NCBI GenBank assembly: GCA_023404705.1
Contig: JAEYAU010000174.1
Coordinates: 15,636 to 79,635 of the forward strand
DNA from: Pseudomonadota bacterium
GTDB taxonomy: Bacteria > Pseudomonadota > Alphaproteobacteria > Rhizobiales > Xanthobacteraceae
Direction: 5' to 3'
Length of the DNA: 64,000 bases
Shown here one piece after another: positions 1 through 8,625 of the stretch; positions within the stretch are counted from its first letter, which is position 1; every line of letters begins with the position of its first letter. A model generated the notes under the pieces. That model searched no databases. It saw only the letters and a list, made by a program, of their open reading frames with translations, and was not told the origin of the DNA. Both the position numbers and the translations under genes were made by a program.

Positions 1-543
1 GACGCCCATGCCGGCCATCGGCTCGTCAAGCAGCAGCATCTGCGGCCGGGTGGCGAGCGCCATCGCGATCTCGAGCTGGCGATGCTCGCCGTGGCTCATG
101 CGCGCGACGATCGTGTCTTCGCGGCCCGCAAGACCGACGCGCGCGAGCGCCGCACGCGCGGGCGCGCGCAGGGTCTCTTCCTTGCGGGCATCGCGCCAGA
201 AGTGGAACGAGTGGCCGACATGCGCCTGCACGGCGAGCGCGACATTATCGAGCGCCGTGAAATCGAGAAACAGCGAGGTGATCTGGAACGAGCGGGCGAG
301 GCCCTGACGGCTGCGCCGCCAGGTCGGCAAGCCCATGATGTCCACGCCGTTGAAGCGGATGCGGCCCGCATCCGAGCGCAGCTCGCCGGTGAGCTGCGCG
401 ATCAGCGTGGTCTTGCCGGCGCCGTTCGGGCCGATGATGGCGTGCAGCTCGCCGGGTGCGACGTCGAGATTGATATCGTCCGACGCGATGATGCCGCCGA
501 AACGCTTGCTGAGGCCCTCGATCTGAAGCAGCGGCTCAGTCAC
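1..543 (-). CDS. livG: Branched-chain amino acid-type ABC transporter ATP-binding protein LivG (3' end cut by window edge)
   Basis: This is a cytoplasmic ATPase subunit of a HAAT-family (Liv) importer. The 181 codons present read from a GTG start just inside the end of livM (8-base overlap). They show Walker A GPNGAGKTT near residue 40, a Q-loop in RSFQITSLF, a variant signature MSHGEHRQLE, and Walker B MLLLDEPMAGMG at the truncated end. The LivG-specific insert before the signature is present. The D-loop, H-loop and C-terminus lie beyond the left edge. It is the fourth gene of the operon livK-H-M-G; a livF would be expected next, outside the window. The substrate cannot be read from the ATPase, and Liv-type systems also carry amides, urea and aromatic acids. 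Confidence 0.93.
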   Translation of the reverse strand, partial: MTEPLLQIEGLSKRFGGIIASDDINLDVAPGELHAIIGPNGAGKTTLIAQLTGELRSDAGRIRFNGVDIMGLPTWRRSRQGLARSFQITSLFLDFTALDNVALAVQAHVGHSFHFWRDARKEETLRAPARAALARVGLAGREDTIVARMSHGEHRQLEIAMALATRPQMLLLDEPMAGMGV

Positions 544-1474
544 GGCGCGCCCCCGCGAGCAGGCCGTCGATTCCGCCGCGCGCGTAGAGCACCACGGCGA
601 GCAAGAGCGGACCCAGAATGATCTGCCAGTATTCAGTGAGGCCGGAGAGCAGCTCCTCGAGCGCGAGCAGCGCCACCGCGCCGATCACGGGACCGAACAG
701 CGAGCCCATGCCGCCGAGCACGACCATGACGATCAGATCGCCGGAGCGCGTCCAGTGCATGACGGCAGGACTGATGAACTCCGTGTGGTTGGCGAGCAGC
801 GCGCCCGCGAAGCCGCAGATTGTGCCCGCGATGACGAAGGCGGCGAGACGGTAGCGGAACGTGGGGAAGCCGATCGCCCGCATGCGCGCGTCGTTCGACT
901 GCGCGCCGCGAATTACCATGCCGAAGCGGGAATTCGTGAGACGCCAGACCAGGGCGATCACGGCGAGCAGCAGCGCGAGGCAGATATAATAGAACAGGAC
1001 CTTGTTCGAGAGATTGAGGCCGGCGAGCTCGCTGCGGCTGTAGATCGTCAGGCCGTCGTCGGCGCCGTAGTCGTTCAGGCTGACGCCGACATAATAGATC
1101 ATCTGTGCGAAGGCGAGCGTGATCATGATGAAGTAGACGCCGCGCGTGCGCAGTGAGAGCGCGCCCGTGACCAGCGCGAACAGGGCGGAGACGGCGAGCG
1201 CCACCGGAAACTGGAGGAAGCCCGACATAAACCCCTCGGCTGCGAGGATTCCGACCGCGTAGCCGCCGATGCCGAGAAAGGCCGCATGGCCGAAGCTCAC
1301 CATGCCGCCATAGCCCATGATGAGATTGAGGCTCACGGCCGCCATCGCGAGGATGACAATGCGCGTGAACAGGATCAGCGCGAAATTGTTGCCGATCCAG
1401 GCGCTGTAGACCGGCACGAGCGCGAGCGCGAGCAGGAGCGCCGCGATGACGATGCCGCGGAGCGTCAGCCTCAT
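536..1474 (-). CDS. livM: Branched-chain amino acid-type ABC transporter permease LivM
   Basis: Inner-membrane permease of a Liv-type importer, about 312 residues and hydrophobic throughout. The start MRLTLRG was chosen because its ATG overlaps the livH stop by four bases, as in coupled liv operons; a much longer open frame upstream is only the antisense-free shadow of livH. The conserved LivM segment LNLIMGYGGMVSFGHAAFLG lies near residues 45-65, and the cytoplasmic coupling-loop region RGAQSNDARMRAIG lies near residue 200. It ends 8 bases inside livG. It partners with LivH to form the heterodimeric pore. Confidence 0.93.
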   Translation of the reverse strand: MRLTLRGIVIAALLLALALVPVYSAWIGNNFALILFTRIVILAMAAVSLNLIMGYGGMVSFGHAAFLGIGGYAVGILAAEGFMSGFLQFPVALAVSALFALVTGALSLRTRGVYFIMITLAFAQMIYYVGVSLNDYGADDGLTIYSRSELAGLNLSNKVLFYYICLALLLAVIALVWRLTNSRFGMVIRGAQSNDARMRAIGFPTFRYRLAAFVIAGTICGFAGALLANHTEFISPAVMHWTRSGDLIVMVVLGGMGSLFGPVIGAVALLALEELLSGLTEYWQIILGPLLLAVVLYARGGIDGLLAGARRD

Positions 1475-2388
1475 CGGCGCGCCGCCGGAAAAAGGCCCTC
1501 GGGCCGCGTGACCAGGACGGCGGCCATCATGAGGTAGATCAGCATCGAGGAGAGTGCCGGGCCGGCCGTCGAGGCGGCGGCGGGAGAGAGGAACAGCTTG
1601 AGCAGATCGGGCAGGAAGGCGCGGCCGATGGTGTCGATGAGACCGACGATGAGCGAGGCGACGAAGGCGCCGCGGATCGAGCCGATGCCACCGATGATGA
1701 TCACCACGAAGGCGACGATCAGGATGTTCTCGCCCATGCCGATAGAGGCCGTGACGATCGGCGCCTGCATCAGGCCGGCGAGGCCCGCGAGCGCCGCGCC
1801 GATGCCGAACACGAAGGTGTAGAGCAGCTTGATGTTGATGCCGAGCGCACCGATCATTTCGCGATTGGAGGCGCCGGCACGGATCAGCATGCCGATGCGC
1901 GTGCGCATCACCACGAGATAGAGCGAGATCGCGACCAGCAGCGCGACGATGATGATGGCGAAGCGATAGGACGGATAGTAGACGCCCGGGAAGATCTGGA
2001 CCGCCTTGGTGAGCCATTCGGGGATCGGCAGGTTGCGCCCTGCGGGACCCCAGACGAGACGCACCAGCTCGTTGAAGAACAGGATCAGGCCGAAGGTGCC
2101 GAGCACGTGGTCGAGGTGATTGCGGCCGTAGAGCCGGCGCATCGCGATCACTTCGACGGCCATTCCGACGAGCAGTGTCGCCGCGACGGCGAGCACCGCG
2201 GCGGCGAGGAAGCTGCCCGTGAGCGCCGCAAAGGTCGCGGCGAAATAGGCGCCCAGCATATAGAGCGAGCCGTGCGCCAGATTGACCAGATCCATGATGC
2301 CGAAGACGAGCGTGAGCCCGCCCGCGAGCAGGAACAAGAGCAGCCCGAACTGCAGGCCGTTCAGGCATTGTTCGATGAACAGCAGCAT
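1471..2388 (-). CDS. livH: Branched-chain amino acid-type ABC transporter permease LivH
   Basis: Permease of 305 residues with the LivH hallmark near the N-terminus (LTLVFGIMDLVNLAHGSLYM) and about eight membrane segments. The coupling motif RTRIGMLIRAGASNREM is near residue 165. The stop overlaps the livM ATG (ATGA). Upstream, about 100 bases separate it from the binding-protein gene, and that gap holds a perfect 10-bp hairpin. With LivM it forms the transmembrane channel fed by the periplasmic LivK protein encoded upstream. Confidence 0.93.
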   Translation of the reverse strand: MLLFIEQCLNGLQFGLLLFLLAGGLTLVFGIMDLVNLAHGSLYMLGAYFAATFAALTGSFLAAAVLAVAATLLVGMAVEVIAMRRLYGRNHLDHVLGTFGLILFFNELVRLVWGPAGRNLPIPEWLTKAVQIFPGVYYPSYRFAIIIVALLVAISLYLVVMRTRIGMLIRAGASNREMIGALGINIKLLYTFVFGIGAALAGLAGLMQAPIVTASIGMGENILIVAFVVIIIGGIGSIRGAFVASLIVGLIDTIGRAFLPDLLKLFLSPAAASTAGPALSSMLIYLMMAAVLVTRPEGLFPAARR

Positions 2389-2420
2389 GGTGCGTCTCTA
2401 GGACGTCCGATCGTTCGGAA

Positions 2421-2445
2421 ACGCCCGCGCGGTCAGCGCGGGCGT
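2421..2445. promoter_or_regulatory. Intercistronic hairpin between livK and livH
   Basis: The arms ACGCCCGCGC and GCGCGGGCGT are perfectly complementary over 10 bp with a 5-base loop. It lies after the livK stop and before the livH start. There is no T-tract, so it is more likely an mRNA-stabilising or attenuating element, raising binding-protein over permease expression, than a full terminator. That role is inferred. Confidence 0.55.
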
Positions 2446-2486
2446 GCCGGTGTCACGGGATCGGCGGCGCGGCCAGCCGATCAGCC

Positions 2487-3665
2487 TCACCACTTCATCT
2501 TACACTTGTCGTGGAAGCGGTCCTGGCTGTCCTTGACGATGGTCGCGACGGTCTTGAGCACCAGGTCGCCCTTCTCGTCCTTCACGGCTTCCTGCAGGTA
2601 GAAGTTCTGGATCGGGATGTGATTGTTGCCGTAGCGGAACGAGCCGCGCACGGACTTGAAGTCCGCCTTGCGCATGGCGTCGCGCATCTCGTCCTTCTTC
2701 GTGAGATCGCCCTTCACGGCCGCCACCGCCGAGTTGATCAGGTTCGCGGCATCGTAGGTCTGGGCGCCGTAGAAGGTCGGACGCAGCCCCGTATACTTGG
2801 CGCGATAATCGGCGACGAACTTCTTGTTCTGATCGTTCGGCAGATCGTTCACCCACTCCTGCGCGCCAGGAACGCCGAGCGCATTCTCCTTCTGCAGCGG
2901 CAGCGAGAGCTCGTCGATCGTGAAAGCCGTGTAGAGCGGGATCTGCCCTTTCAGCCCAGCCTGCGCATATTGATTGAGGAATTGGACGCCGGCAGCTCCG
3001 GGATAGAAGACGAAGATCGCATCCGGCTTGGCGGCGCGCGCCTTGGAGAGCTCGGCCGAGAAGTCGAGCTGGTCCGGCCACTTGGTCAGCTCCTGGCCGA
3101 TCACCTGACCCTTGAAGGTGGAGGCGACGCCCGCGAGCATGTCCTTGCCGGCCGCATAGTTCGGGCCGATCAGGAAGGCGGTCTTCACGCCCTTCTGGTT
3201 CATGTATTCGCCGACGGCCTGTGGCGTCTGGTCATTCTGCCATGAGGTCGAGAAGAACCATTCGGAGCAGAGCTCGCCTGCGACCTGCGAGGGGCCCGCA
3301 TTGGAGCTGATCAGGAAGGTCTTGGCGTCGACCGCAGGCTTGAGCGAAGCCAGCAGCACGTTCGACCAGATATAGCCGACGATGAAGTCGACCTTGTCGG
3401 CTTCGATCAGCTTCTGGGTCTTCTGCCGGCCGACCTCGGGCTTCAGCTGGTCGTCCTCATAAATCACCTCGACCGGCAGACCGCCGATCTTGCGACCCAG
3501 ATGATCGAGCGCGAGCTCGAAGGAGTTGCGCATGTCATTGCCGATCACGGCGGTCGGCCCGCTGAAGGTCGATACGAAGCCGATCTTCACGGACTTGCTC
3601 TGCGCCAAGGCCGGAGCCGTTGCGAGCGCGAGCATCGCGCATGCCGCCAAGAGAGACGTCTTCAT
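2487..3665 (-). CDS. Periplasmic branched-chain amino acid-type substrate-binding protein
   Basis: A 392-residue exported solute-binding protein of the Peripla_BP_6 (LivK-like) family. A Sec signal peptide (MKTSLLAACAMLALATAPALAQ) fits cleavage after AQA/AQ around residue 22. The mature protein begins KSVKIGFVSTFSGPTAVIGND, the usual first strand and ligand-binding loop of the family. The start has a GGGGAG Shine-Dalgarno sequence 8 bases upstream. It is the first gene of the liv operon, so the promoter should lie in the 500 bases to its right. The ligand is not readable; homologues bind amino acids, amides or aromatic acids. Confidence 0.9.
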   Translation of the reverse strand: MKTSLLAACAMLALATAPALAQSKSVKIGFVSTFSGPTAVIGNDMRNSFELALDHLGRKIGGLPVEVIYEDDQLKPEVGRQKTQKLIEADKVDFIVGYIWSNVLLASLKPAVDAKTFLISSNAGPSQVAGELCSEWFFSTSWQNDQTPQAVGEYMNQKGVKTAFLIGPNYAAGKDMLAGVASTFKGQVIGQELTKWPDQLDFSAELSKARAAKPDAIFVFYPGAAGVQFLNQYAQAGLKGQIPLYTAFTIDELSLPLQKENALGVPGAQEWVNDLPNDQNKKFVADYRAKYTGLRPTFYGAQTYDAANLINSAVAAVKGDLTKKDEMRDAMRKADFKSVRGSFRYGNNHIPIQNFYLQEAVKDEKGDLVLKTVATIVKDSQDRFHDKCKMKW

Positions 3666-4161
3666 CGTTTCTACTCCCCGAGGAAAGCGCCATTCTGGGT
3701 GACCGGCCGGGTTCTGTTGCCCGGCTCGGCGAATGGCTTGGTTGCGGCGCTCGCGCGCCGATTCATGAATGCTGCGGAAGCCGTTATGAGCGGACGCCTC
3801 CGCGCGCAGCTCGAAGCTTTGGGTCGTGCGGATCGCAGTCTTGGGCAGATCAGGCCCGAATTCAATCCATGGCCAATACTTGGACGGACTCCGCGACAGG
3901 ATGTCGGCCGCGGAATTGCAGCCGCGCGAAGATGGAGCGCCTCAGCGGTCGAGGGCGCCGCTACTGCTGCAGCCTGAGCCATGTCCTCCCCGTAGCCGGC
4001 GCGTATTCTCGTTGTCGGGGTGAAGGACGCGCCCGCCACTCACGTGCACTATACTGCAGGCGAGTTCGCGCTCCGTCAATATTGGATTGAATCATTCCAG
4101 GCTGGGAAATGGGACCTGCCCGTCACCAATATAATCTGCCGAATGTTGCGGGAGTGAAGGT
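3666..4161. other. Non-coding stretch upstream of livK
   Basis: About 500 bases without a convincing gene. Open frames here (for example a 122-codon minus-strand frame) lack a family-like sequence and have arginine/alanine-rich shadow composition. The segment must hold the livK promoter and the 3' end signals of the small exported protein gene to its right. The part near 4020-4150 is visibly more AT-rich than its surroundings. I could not assign a clear -35/-10 pair. Confidence 0.5.
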
Positions 4162-4731
4162 TTATTCGTCCAATTTCTTGCTCAGCTCGGGATCGAGCTT
4201 GCTGCGATCGACGGTCTGATAGAAGGCGATCGGCCTGCATCGTCCCTCGATGTCCGCAAGGACAATTGCGGTCCAGGGACTCGTGCCCTCCCCCGCACTC
4301 TCTCGCAAGTCCGGCATCACCTTGCGCGACGCGATGACATACCAGGCCCGGCCCGCCTCGGCCGCTTTTGCGGCCGCAACATACTCATCCAAGATCGCGC
4401 GCAGGCTCCGGCGCATCTCCTCCTCGCTGTCCCCGCGCAGAAACTTTCGGGCGGACTTTCCGGCTTCACCGTACTCGTGATGGATGTTCAGCTGCAGCCG
4501 CGCATCATCCACCTCGATCTTCTTGACCAGGACCGCCGTTCCGCCTTCGCGAAGATAGTCCCGCACCCGCACATCGCAGGCGAGGAAACGATCCTGGCGC
4601 ATGACGCTCTCTGCGGGTGGAGCGGCGGCGATTGCTCGCTTCTTCTTTCGAGAAGCGGCGTCCGCAGGCGTCACGGCTATGGCGGCGCTGAGCAGCGCTG
4701 AGGCGAGCGCGATCGGGAGATCGGTTCTCAT
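4162..4731 (-). CDS. Exported hypothetical protein
   Basis: The predicted product is about 189 residues. The start MRTDLPIALASALLSAAIAV was chosen because it gives a clean Sec signal peptide ending at TPADA; a start 24 codons upstream would bury the signal. The mature part begins with a basic stretch (SRKKKRA), followed by a mixed alpha/beta domain containing FLACDVRVRDYLREGG, DARLQLNIHHEYG and RAWYVIASRKVMPDL. I do not recognise the family. The gene stands alone, between the liv operon and the M20 deacylase, on the same strand as both. Two cysteines remain in the mature part (in LACDV and GRCRP) and could form a disulphide in the periplasm. Confidence 0.7.
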   Translation of the reverse strand: MRTDLPIALASALLSAAIAVTPADAASRKKKRAIAAAPPAESVMRQDRFLACDVRVRDYLREGGTAVLVKKIEVDDARLQLNIHHEYGEAGKSARKFLRGDSEEEMRRSLRAILDEYVAAAKAAEAGRAWYVIASRKVMPDLRESAGEGTSPWTAIVLADIEGRCRPIAFYQTVDRSKLDPELSKKLDE

Positions 4732-4827
4732 GCGTGTGCTCCCACGCGGTGTTTCAAAAACGCTTGCTGAACCGCCTTGGTTCCGCGGTCCGGCGAAGCC
4801 CAAGCAGCGCCCCGCCTCGCCGGATCG

Positions 4828-5970
4828 CTACACCTCCTTGGCCACTTGATCGTGACAACACAGCCGTTCGATCAGATCGCGATACAACTCCACGGCTTCG
4901 TGAATGTCAGAGAGCGCAATATGCTCGTCGGTCTTGTGACACTGCTCGGCCAAGCCCGGACCGATGACGATTGTGGGTGCGCCATTGAAGCCAGGCACGA
5001 GCGCCGAGGCATCCGTGAAGTAGGGAGCACCAGTGACCGCCGGCCGCTCGCCCCGGCGCCGCGCCAGAAGGTCGAGGAGCGGCTGGACGGCGGGCGCGTC
5101 CGGTTCGGTGGCGTAGCCCTTGAAGTCGGTCAGAACCTCGATCTCGGCCTCAGGCCCGAACATTCGCCGCAGACGCGCGAGCAGCTCGGCATGATCCTGA
5201 CCCGGCAAGGTCCGGAAATCGACCGTGAAGCGCGCACTGTCAGGGATCACGTTGACGGCCTGGCCTCCCGTGATCGTGGTGACCGCCGCGGTCGGAGCGC
5301 CGAGGAGCGGATGCGATTCCTCGAAGCGAAGCGCCTGCACGGCGGCGATCCAGGCCGCCGCCTTGAGGATCGCATTGTCGCCCTCCTGCGGCATGGATGA
5401 ATGCGCGGACTTGCCCTTCGCCGTGACGGCGACGCGGAACGAGCCCTTGTGAGCCGCGATCGGACGGTTGGATGTGGGCTCGGCGACGATCAGCAATTCG
5501 GTCTCGCCCAGAACATTGCGCCGGGCGAGATCGAACGCGCCTTCGCATCCGGTCTCCTCACCGGCCGTGATGACGAAAGTCAGTCCGCGCCGGAACGGCG
5601 TGCCTCGGGCGAGCAGCGTGCAGGCAGCCGTGATGAACGCCGCGACACCGGATTTCATGTCGCAGCTTCCGCGGCCGTGGAGCTTGCCGTCGTCGACCAC
5701 GGCCGCGAAAGGCGGATGACGCCATGGCGCGCTGCCGACCGGCACGACGTCGAGATGACCCGTGAAGGCGAGCGGCTTGCCGTTACCGGTCCCGCCGATC
5801 CTGGCGACCAGTGATGGGCGCCCCGGCGCGAACTCGTAACGCTCGACCGCAAACCCGCGCTCCTCGAGAAGCCGCGCGACGAAATCGGCGCAGTGCTTCT
5901 CCTCACCCGGCGGATTCACGGACGGAAATTCGACCAGCTTGCGCGCCAGCTCTACGGCATCGATCGACAT
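4828..5970 (-). CDS. M20-family deacylase, acetylornithine deacetylase-like
   Basis: A zinc-dependent amidohydrolase of about 380 residues (ArgE/DapE/CPG2 group). The start MSIDAVELARKL begins exactly where family homology begins; 22 further upstream codons read into the regulator gene and look spurious. Metal ligands and catalytic residues are visible: GHLDVVP (His72, Asp74), GSCDMKSG (Asp104, bridging), and AGEETG (Glu138 general base, Glu139). The dimerisation lid domain spans roughly 175-285. The LysR gene lies 10 bases upstream on the same strand, so the two are probably co-transcribed. ArgE activity is typical for this subgroup (TGAPYFTDASAL, C-terminal His), but other N-acyl amino acids are possible, and the local context is catabolic rather than arginine biosynthesis. 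Confidence 0.85.
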   Translation of the reverse strand: MSIDAVELARKLVEFPSVNPPGEEKHCADFVARLLEERGFAVERYEFAPGRPSLVARIGGTGNGKPLAFTGHLDVVPVGSAPWRHPPFAAVVDDGKLHGRGSCDMKSGVAAFITAACTLLARGTPFRRGLTFVITAGEETGCEGAFDLARRNVLGETELLIVAEPTSNRPIAAHKGSFRVAVTAKGKSAHSSMPQEGDNAILKAAAWIAAVQALRFEESHPLLGAPTAAVTTITGGQAVNVIPDSARFTVDFRTLPGQDHAELLARLRRMFGPEAEIEVLTDFKGYATEPDAPAVQPLLDLLARRRGERPAVTGAPYFTDASALVPGFNGAPTIVIGPGLAEQCHKTDEHIALSDIHEAVELYRDLIERLCCHDQVAKEV

Positions 5971-5980
5971 GGATCCTCCA

Positions 5981-6922
5981 CTACACTTCTTCCCTGAGCC
6001 GCAGGGATTTCGGCTGCGCGGCTTTGTTGCTCGCAAGATCGGCCGCGATTTCCTCCATGATCCAGGTCACGAAGGCTTCGATCTGCGGGCGCGCGCGGTC
6101 CTCGCGGCGATAGACGAGACGATGCGCCACGGCCGTAATGCCGAGTGGGCCGAACGGCATGACGAGCTCGCCGCTGCGCAGCATTCCCGAGGCCTGCAGG
6201 TTCGATTCCAGGATCATGCCCAATCCATCGCGCGCCGCCATCAGGCCGTGGAAGGCGCGGTCGAAGGTCAGTGCGCGCCGGGGCAGCATGACGTGCGGCG
6301 CGTGGCGCGCGATCCATTGGTCCCACTGGACGACGCTGCGGATCGAGTGGATCAGCGGCACATTGCTGATGTCCGCCACACGCGCGAGCCGATACTGACG
6401 AACGAAGTCGGGGCTCGCCAGCGGCAGGATCGTCTCCTCGGTGAGGACAATGCTCTCGCAGGCCTCGGGCACCGGACGATTGTACTGGATGTCGATCATG
6501 CAGCCGTCGTCGCCCAGCTTCGCCGGCTCGTGACCGGCGAACAGCGTCAGATCGATCTCCGGATGGCGCGCGAGGAACGAGCCGATGCGCGGAACGAGCC
6601 AGAGCGTCGCCAGGCTCGGCGCCGAATGCAGCATCAGTCGCTGCACCGACCCCTCCGACGAGAAGCGGCTCGTCGCGACCGCGATGCGGGTGAAACTTTC
6701 GCCGAGCGCGTTCGCATAAGCGACCGCGTCCTCGGTCGGCTGCACGGTGCGATTGCGGCGTACGAACAGGGGCTTGCCGAGAATGTCCTCGAGCATGCGG
6801 ATCTGATGGCTCACGGCCGACGGCGTCACGTTGAGCTGCTCGGCCGCGCGCGCGAAGCTGCCGGTCTCCATGACGGCCGCAAAGGTCTGCAGGCATTTGA
6901 GCGGCGGCATGCCTCGAAGCAT
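5981..6922 (-). CDS. LysR-family transcriptional regulator (GcvA-like)
   Basis: A 313-residue DNA-binding regulator. The N-terminal winged helix-turn-helix begins PPLKCLQTFAAVMETGSFAR and includes the recognition helix in LNVTPSAVSHQIRMLED (residues about 8-65). A linker helix and a periplasmic-binding-like effector domain (about 95-300) follow. The sequence style, PPL at the start and LPLASPDF in the effector domain, resembles the GcvA subgroup. It is transcribed with the M20 deacylase (10-base gap) and diverges from the SAF oxidoreductase/TRAP block at 7160. It may therefore control either or both; divergent LysR genes usually control their neighbour. The effector is unknown. Confidence 0.88.
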   Translation of the reverse strand: MLRGMPPLKCLQTFAAVMETGSFARAAEQLNVTPSAVSHQIRMLEDILGKPLFVRRNRTVQPTEDAVAYANALGESFTRIAVATSRFSSEGSVQRLMLHSAPSLATLWLVPRIGSFLARHPEIDLTLFAGHEPAKLGDDGCMIDIQYNRPVPEACESIVLTEETILPLASPDFVRQYRLARVADISNVPLIHSIRSVVQWDQWIARHAPHVMLPRRALTFDRAFHGLMAARDGLGMILESNLQASGMLRSGELVMPFGPLGITAVAHRLVYRREDRARPQIEAFVTWIMEEIAADLASNKAAQPKSLRLREEV

Positions 6923-6954
6923 CGGTGAAATCCCCTCATCGATTTCGCCAGTTT

Positions 6955-6971
6955 ATTTCGTTTCCGTGAAT
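6955..6971. promoter_or_regulatory. Candidate LysR box (ATT-N11-AAT)
   Basis: The motif ATT, 11 bases, AAT fits the T-N11-A rule for LysR regulators. It sits in the 237-base divergent region, 33 bases upstream of the lysR start. It is a short motif, expected by chance at some rate, and is reported only because of its position. Confidence 0.3.
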
Positions 6972-7159
6972 TTGGCATCCTTGTTAGCGTGCCCGAAAGG
7001 GACGCCGACGGCCAGGTCAACAAGGGCCGCGGGAGACATCCGGGGTGCCATCGTGGGATGGCCATGGACGCGATGCCCCAGGGGCTTGCATCCGACCGTT
7101 CGCTTCCTGCCGCTCTCGTCACCTGACGGACGCCCCGGCGCAGTCGGAGGACATTTCAT

Positions 7160-8518
7160 ATGAATTTGCATCGCATGCTTCTCGAGCGGAAGGCGGCCGG
7201 AAAGCCAGTCACGGTCGGCCTCATCGGCGCCGGCAAGTTCGGCACCATGTTCGCCAGCCAATGCCGGCTGACCGAGGGCATGCATCTGGTCGGCGTCGCC
7301 GATCTCAACCCCGATCGCGCGCGCTCGCAACTCAAGCTCGGGTCGTGGCCCGAGGAGCAGTATGCGGCGACATCGATCGACGACGCGCTGAAGAGCGGCC
7401 GCACCGCGATCCTCGACAATGCGGATCCACTGGTCGCCCATCCCGCGATCGAGGTGATCATCGAAGCGACCGGCGATCCCGGCGCCGGCATCCGGTTCGC
7501 GCTGAAGGCGATCGAGAACGGCAAGCATATCGTGATGGTGAACGTCGAGGCCGACGCGGTCGCGGGACCGATCCTGGCGCGCAAGGCGCGCGAGGCCGAC
7601 GTCGTCTACACCCTCGCCTGGGGAGATCAGCCGGCGCTCATTTGCGATCACGTCGATTGGGCGCGCAGCTGCGGCTTCCGCGTCGTCGCGGCCGGCAAAG
7701 GGACGCGCTATCACCCGACCTATCACCAGTCCACGCCGGACACGGTCTGGGACATCCTCGACAAGTACATGAAGATCCGGGATCGCAAGTCGATCAATCC
7801 AAAGATGTTCAACTCCTTCGTCGACGGCACGAAGTCGGGCATCGAGATGACGGCGGTCTGCAATGCGACCGGGCTGCATGCGCAGTCGGAAGGCCTCTCG
7901 TTCCCGCCGGCGACACGCTTCGAGCATGCCGAGATCTGCAAGCCCCGCTCGGCCGGCGGCGTGCTCGAGAAGGCGGGCGTCACCGAGGTCACGTCGTCGG
8001 TCTACCGTGACGAGAAAGATGTGCAGCACTCGCTGGTGATGGGCACCTATGTGGTGTTCGAAAGCGATAGCGCCTATTCGCAGGAGTGCTTCCGCGAGTA
8101 TTCGATGCTGCAGGACTCCTCGGGCCGCTATGCCTGCCTCTACCGGCCGATCCACATGATCGGCCTCGAGCTCGGCTATTCAGTCGCGTCGGCGGCGCTG
8201 CGCAAGGAGCCGACCGGCGCGCCGATCTGCTTCAACTCCGACGTGGTCGCGACCGCGAAGCGCGACCTCAAGCCGGGCGAGATGCTGGACGGCGAAGGCG
8301 GCTTCTGCGTGTGGGGCAAGCAGACGCCGGCCGAGACCTCGTTGGCGCAGGGCTATCTGCCGCTCGGCCTCGCCCATAACGTCAAGCTGAAGAACCCCAT
8401 CAAGACCGGCGAGCGGCTGAAGTGGAGCGATGTCGAGTACGACGCGAACAGCCTGGCCGTGAAGGTCCGGCGCGAGATGGAAGCCGCGTTCGCCAAGCCA
8501 AACGCCAAGGTGGCGTGA
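7160..8518 (+). CDS. NAD(P)-dependent oxidoreductase, homoserine-dehydrogenase-like, with C-terminal SAF domain
   Basis: A 452-residue protein. The Rossmann N-terminus carries TVGLIGAGKFGTMFASQ (residues about 18-34) and a homoserine dehydrogenase-type NAD fold through VIIEATGDPGAG and GKHIVMVNVEAD. A central catalytic-type domain follows (about 165-345). The C-terminal SAF/AFP-like module (AKRDLKPGEMLDGEGGF, LGLAHNVKLKNPIKTGE) is of the kind found in UxaA-type sugar acid enzymes. It starts a plus-strand block with the TRAP transporter and an SDR, so it probably oxidises or reduces the imported compound. The exact substrate is unknown. It diverges from the LysR gene. Confidence 0.82.
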   Translation: MNLHRMLLERKAAGKPVTVGLIGAGKFGTMFASQCRLTEGMHLVGVADLNPDRARSQLKLGSWPEEQYAATSIDDALKSGRTAILDNADPLVAHPAIEVIIEATGDPGAGIRFALKAIENGKHIVMVNVEADAVAGPILARKAREADVVYTLAWGDQPALICDHVDWARSCGFRVVAAGKGTRYHPTYHQSTPDTVWDILDKYMKIRDRKSINPKMFNSFVDGTKSGIEMTAVCNATGLHAQSEGLSFPPATRFEHAEICKPRSAGGVLEKAGVTEVTSSVYRDEKDVQHSLVMGTYVVFESDSAYSQECFREYSMLQDSSGRYACLYRPIHMIGLELGYSVASAALRKEPTGAPICFNSDVVATAKRDLKPGEMLDGEGGFCVWGKQTPAETSLAQGYLPLGLAHNVKLKNPIKTGERLKWSDVEYDANSLAVKVRREMEAAFAKPNAKVA

Positions 8519-8625
8519 GGCTTCGGTCATTCTGAAGACGATCCGAACTCGCCGCTAGAGCGGGGCGGACAAGACGAGGAAACATTCACGGCCTACCGGG
8601 CCGACCGATATCAGGGAGAGTGTTG

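Noticed and set aside
536..2368. A 610-codon minus-strand open frame spanning livM and livH
   Set aside because: Only its C-terminal half (from MRLTLRG) is LivM; the rest is an out-of-frame reading of livH with arginine-rich composition.
3671..4039. 122-codon minus-strand frame upstream of livK
   Set aside because: No family-like sequence and no clear ribosome binding site; it overlaps the expected livK promoter region.
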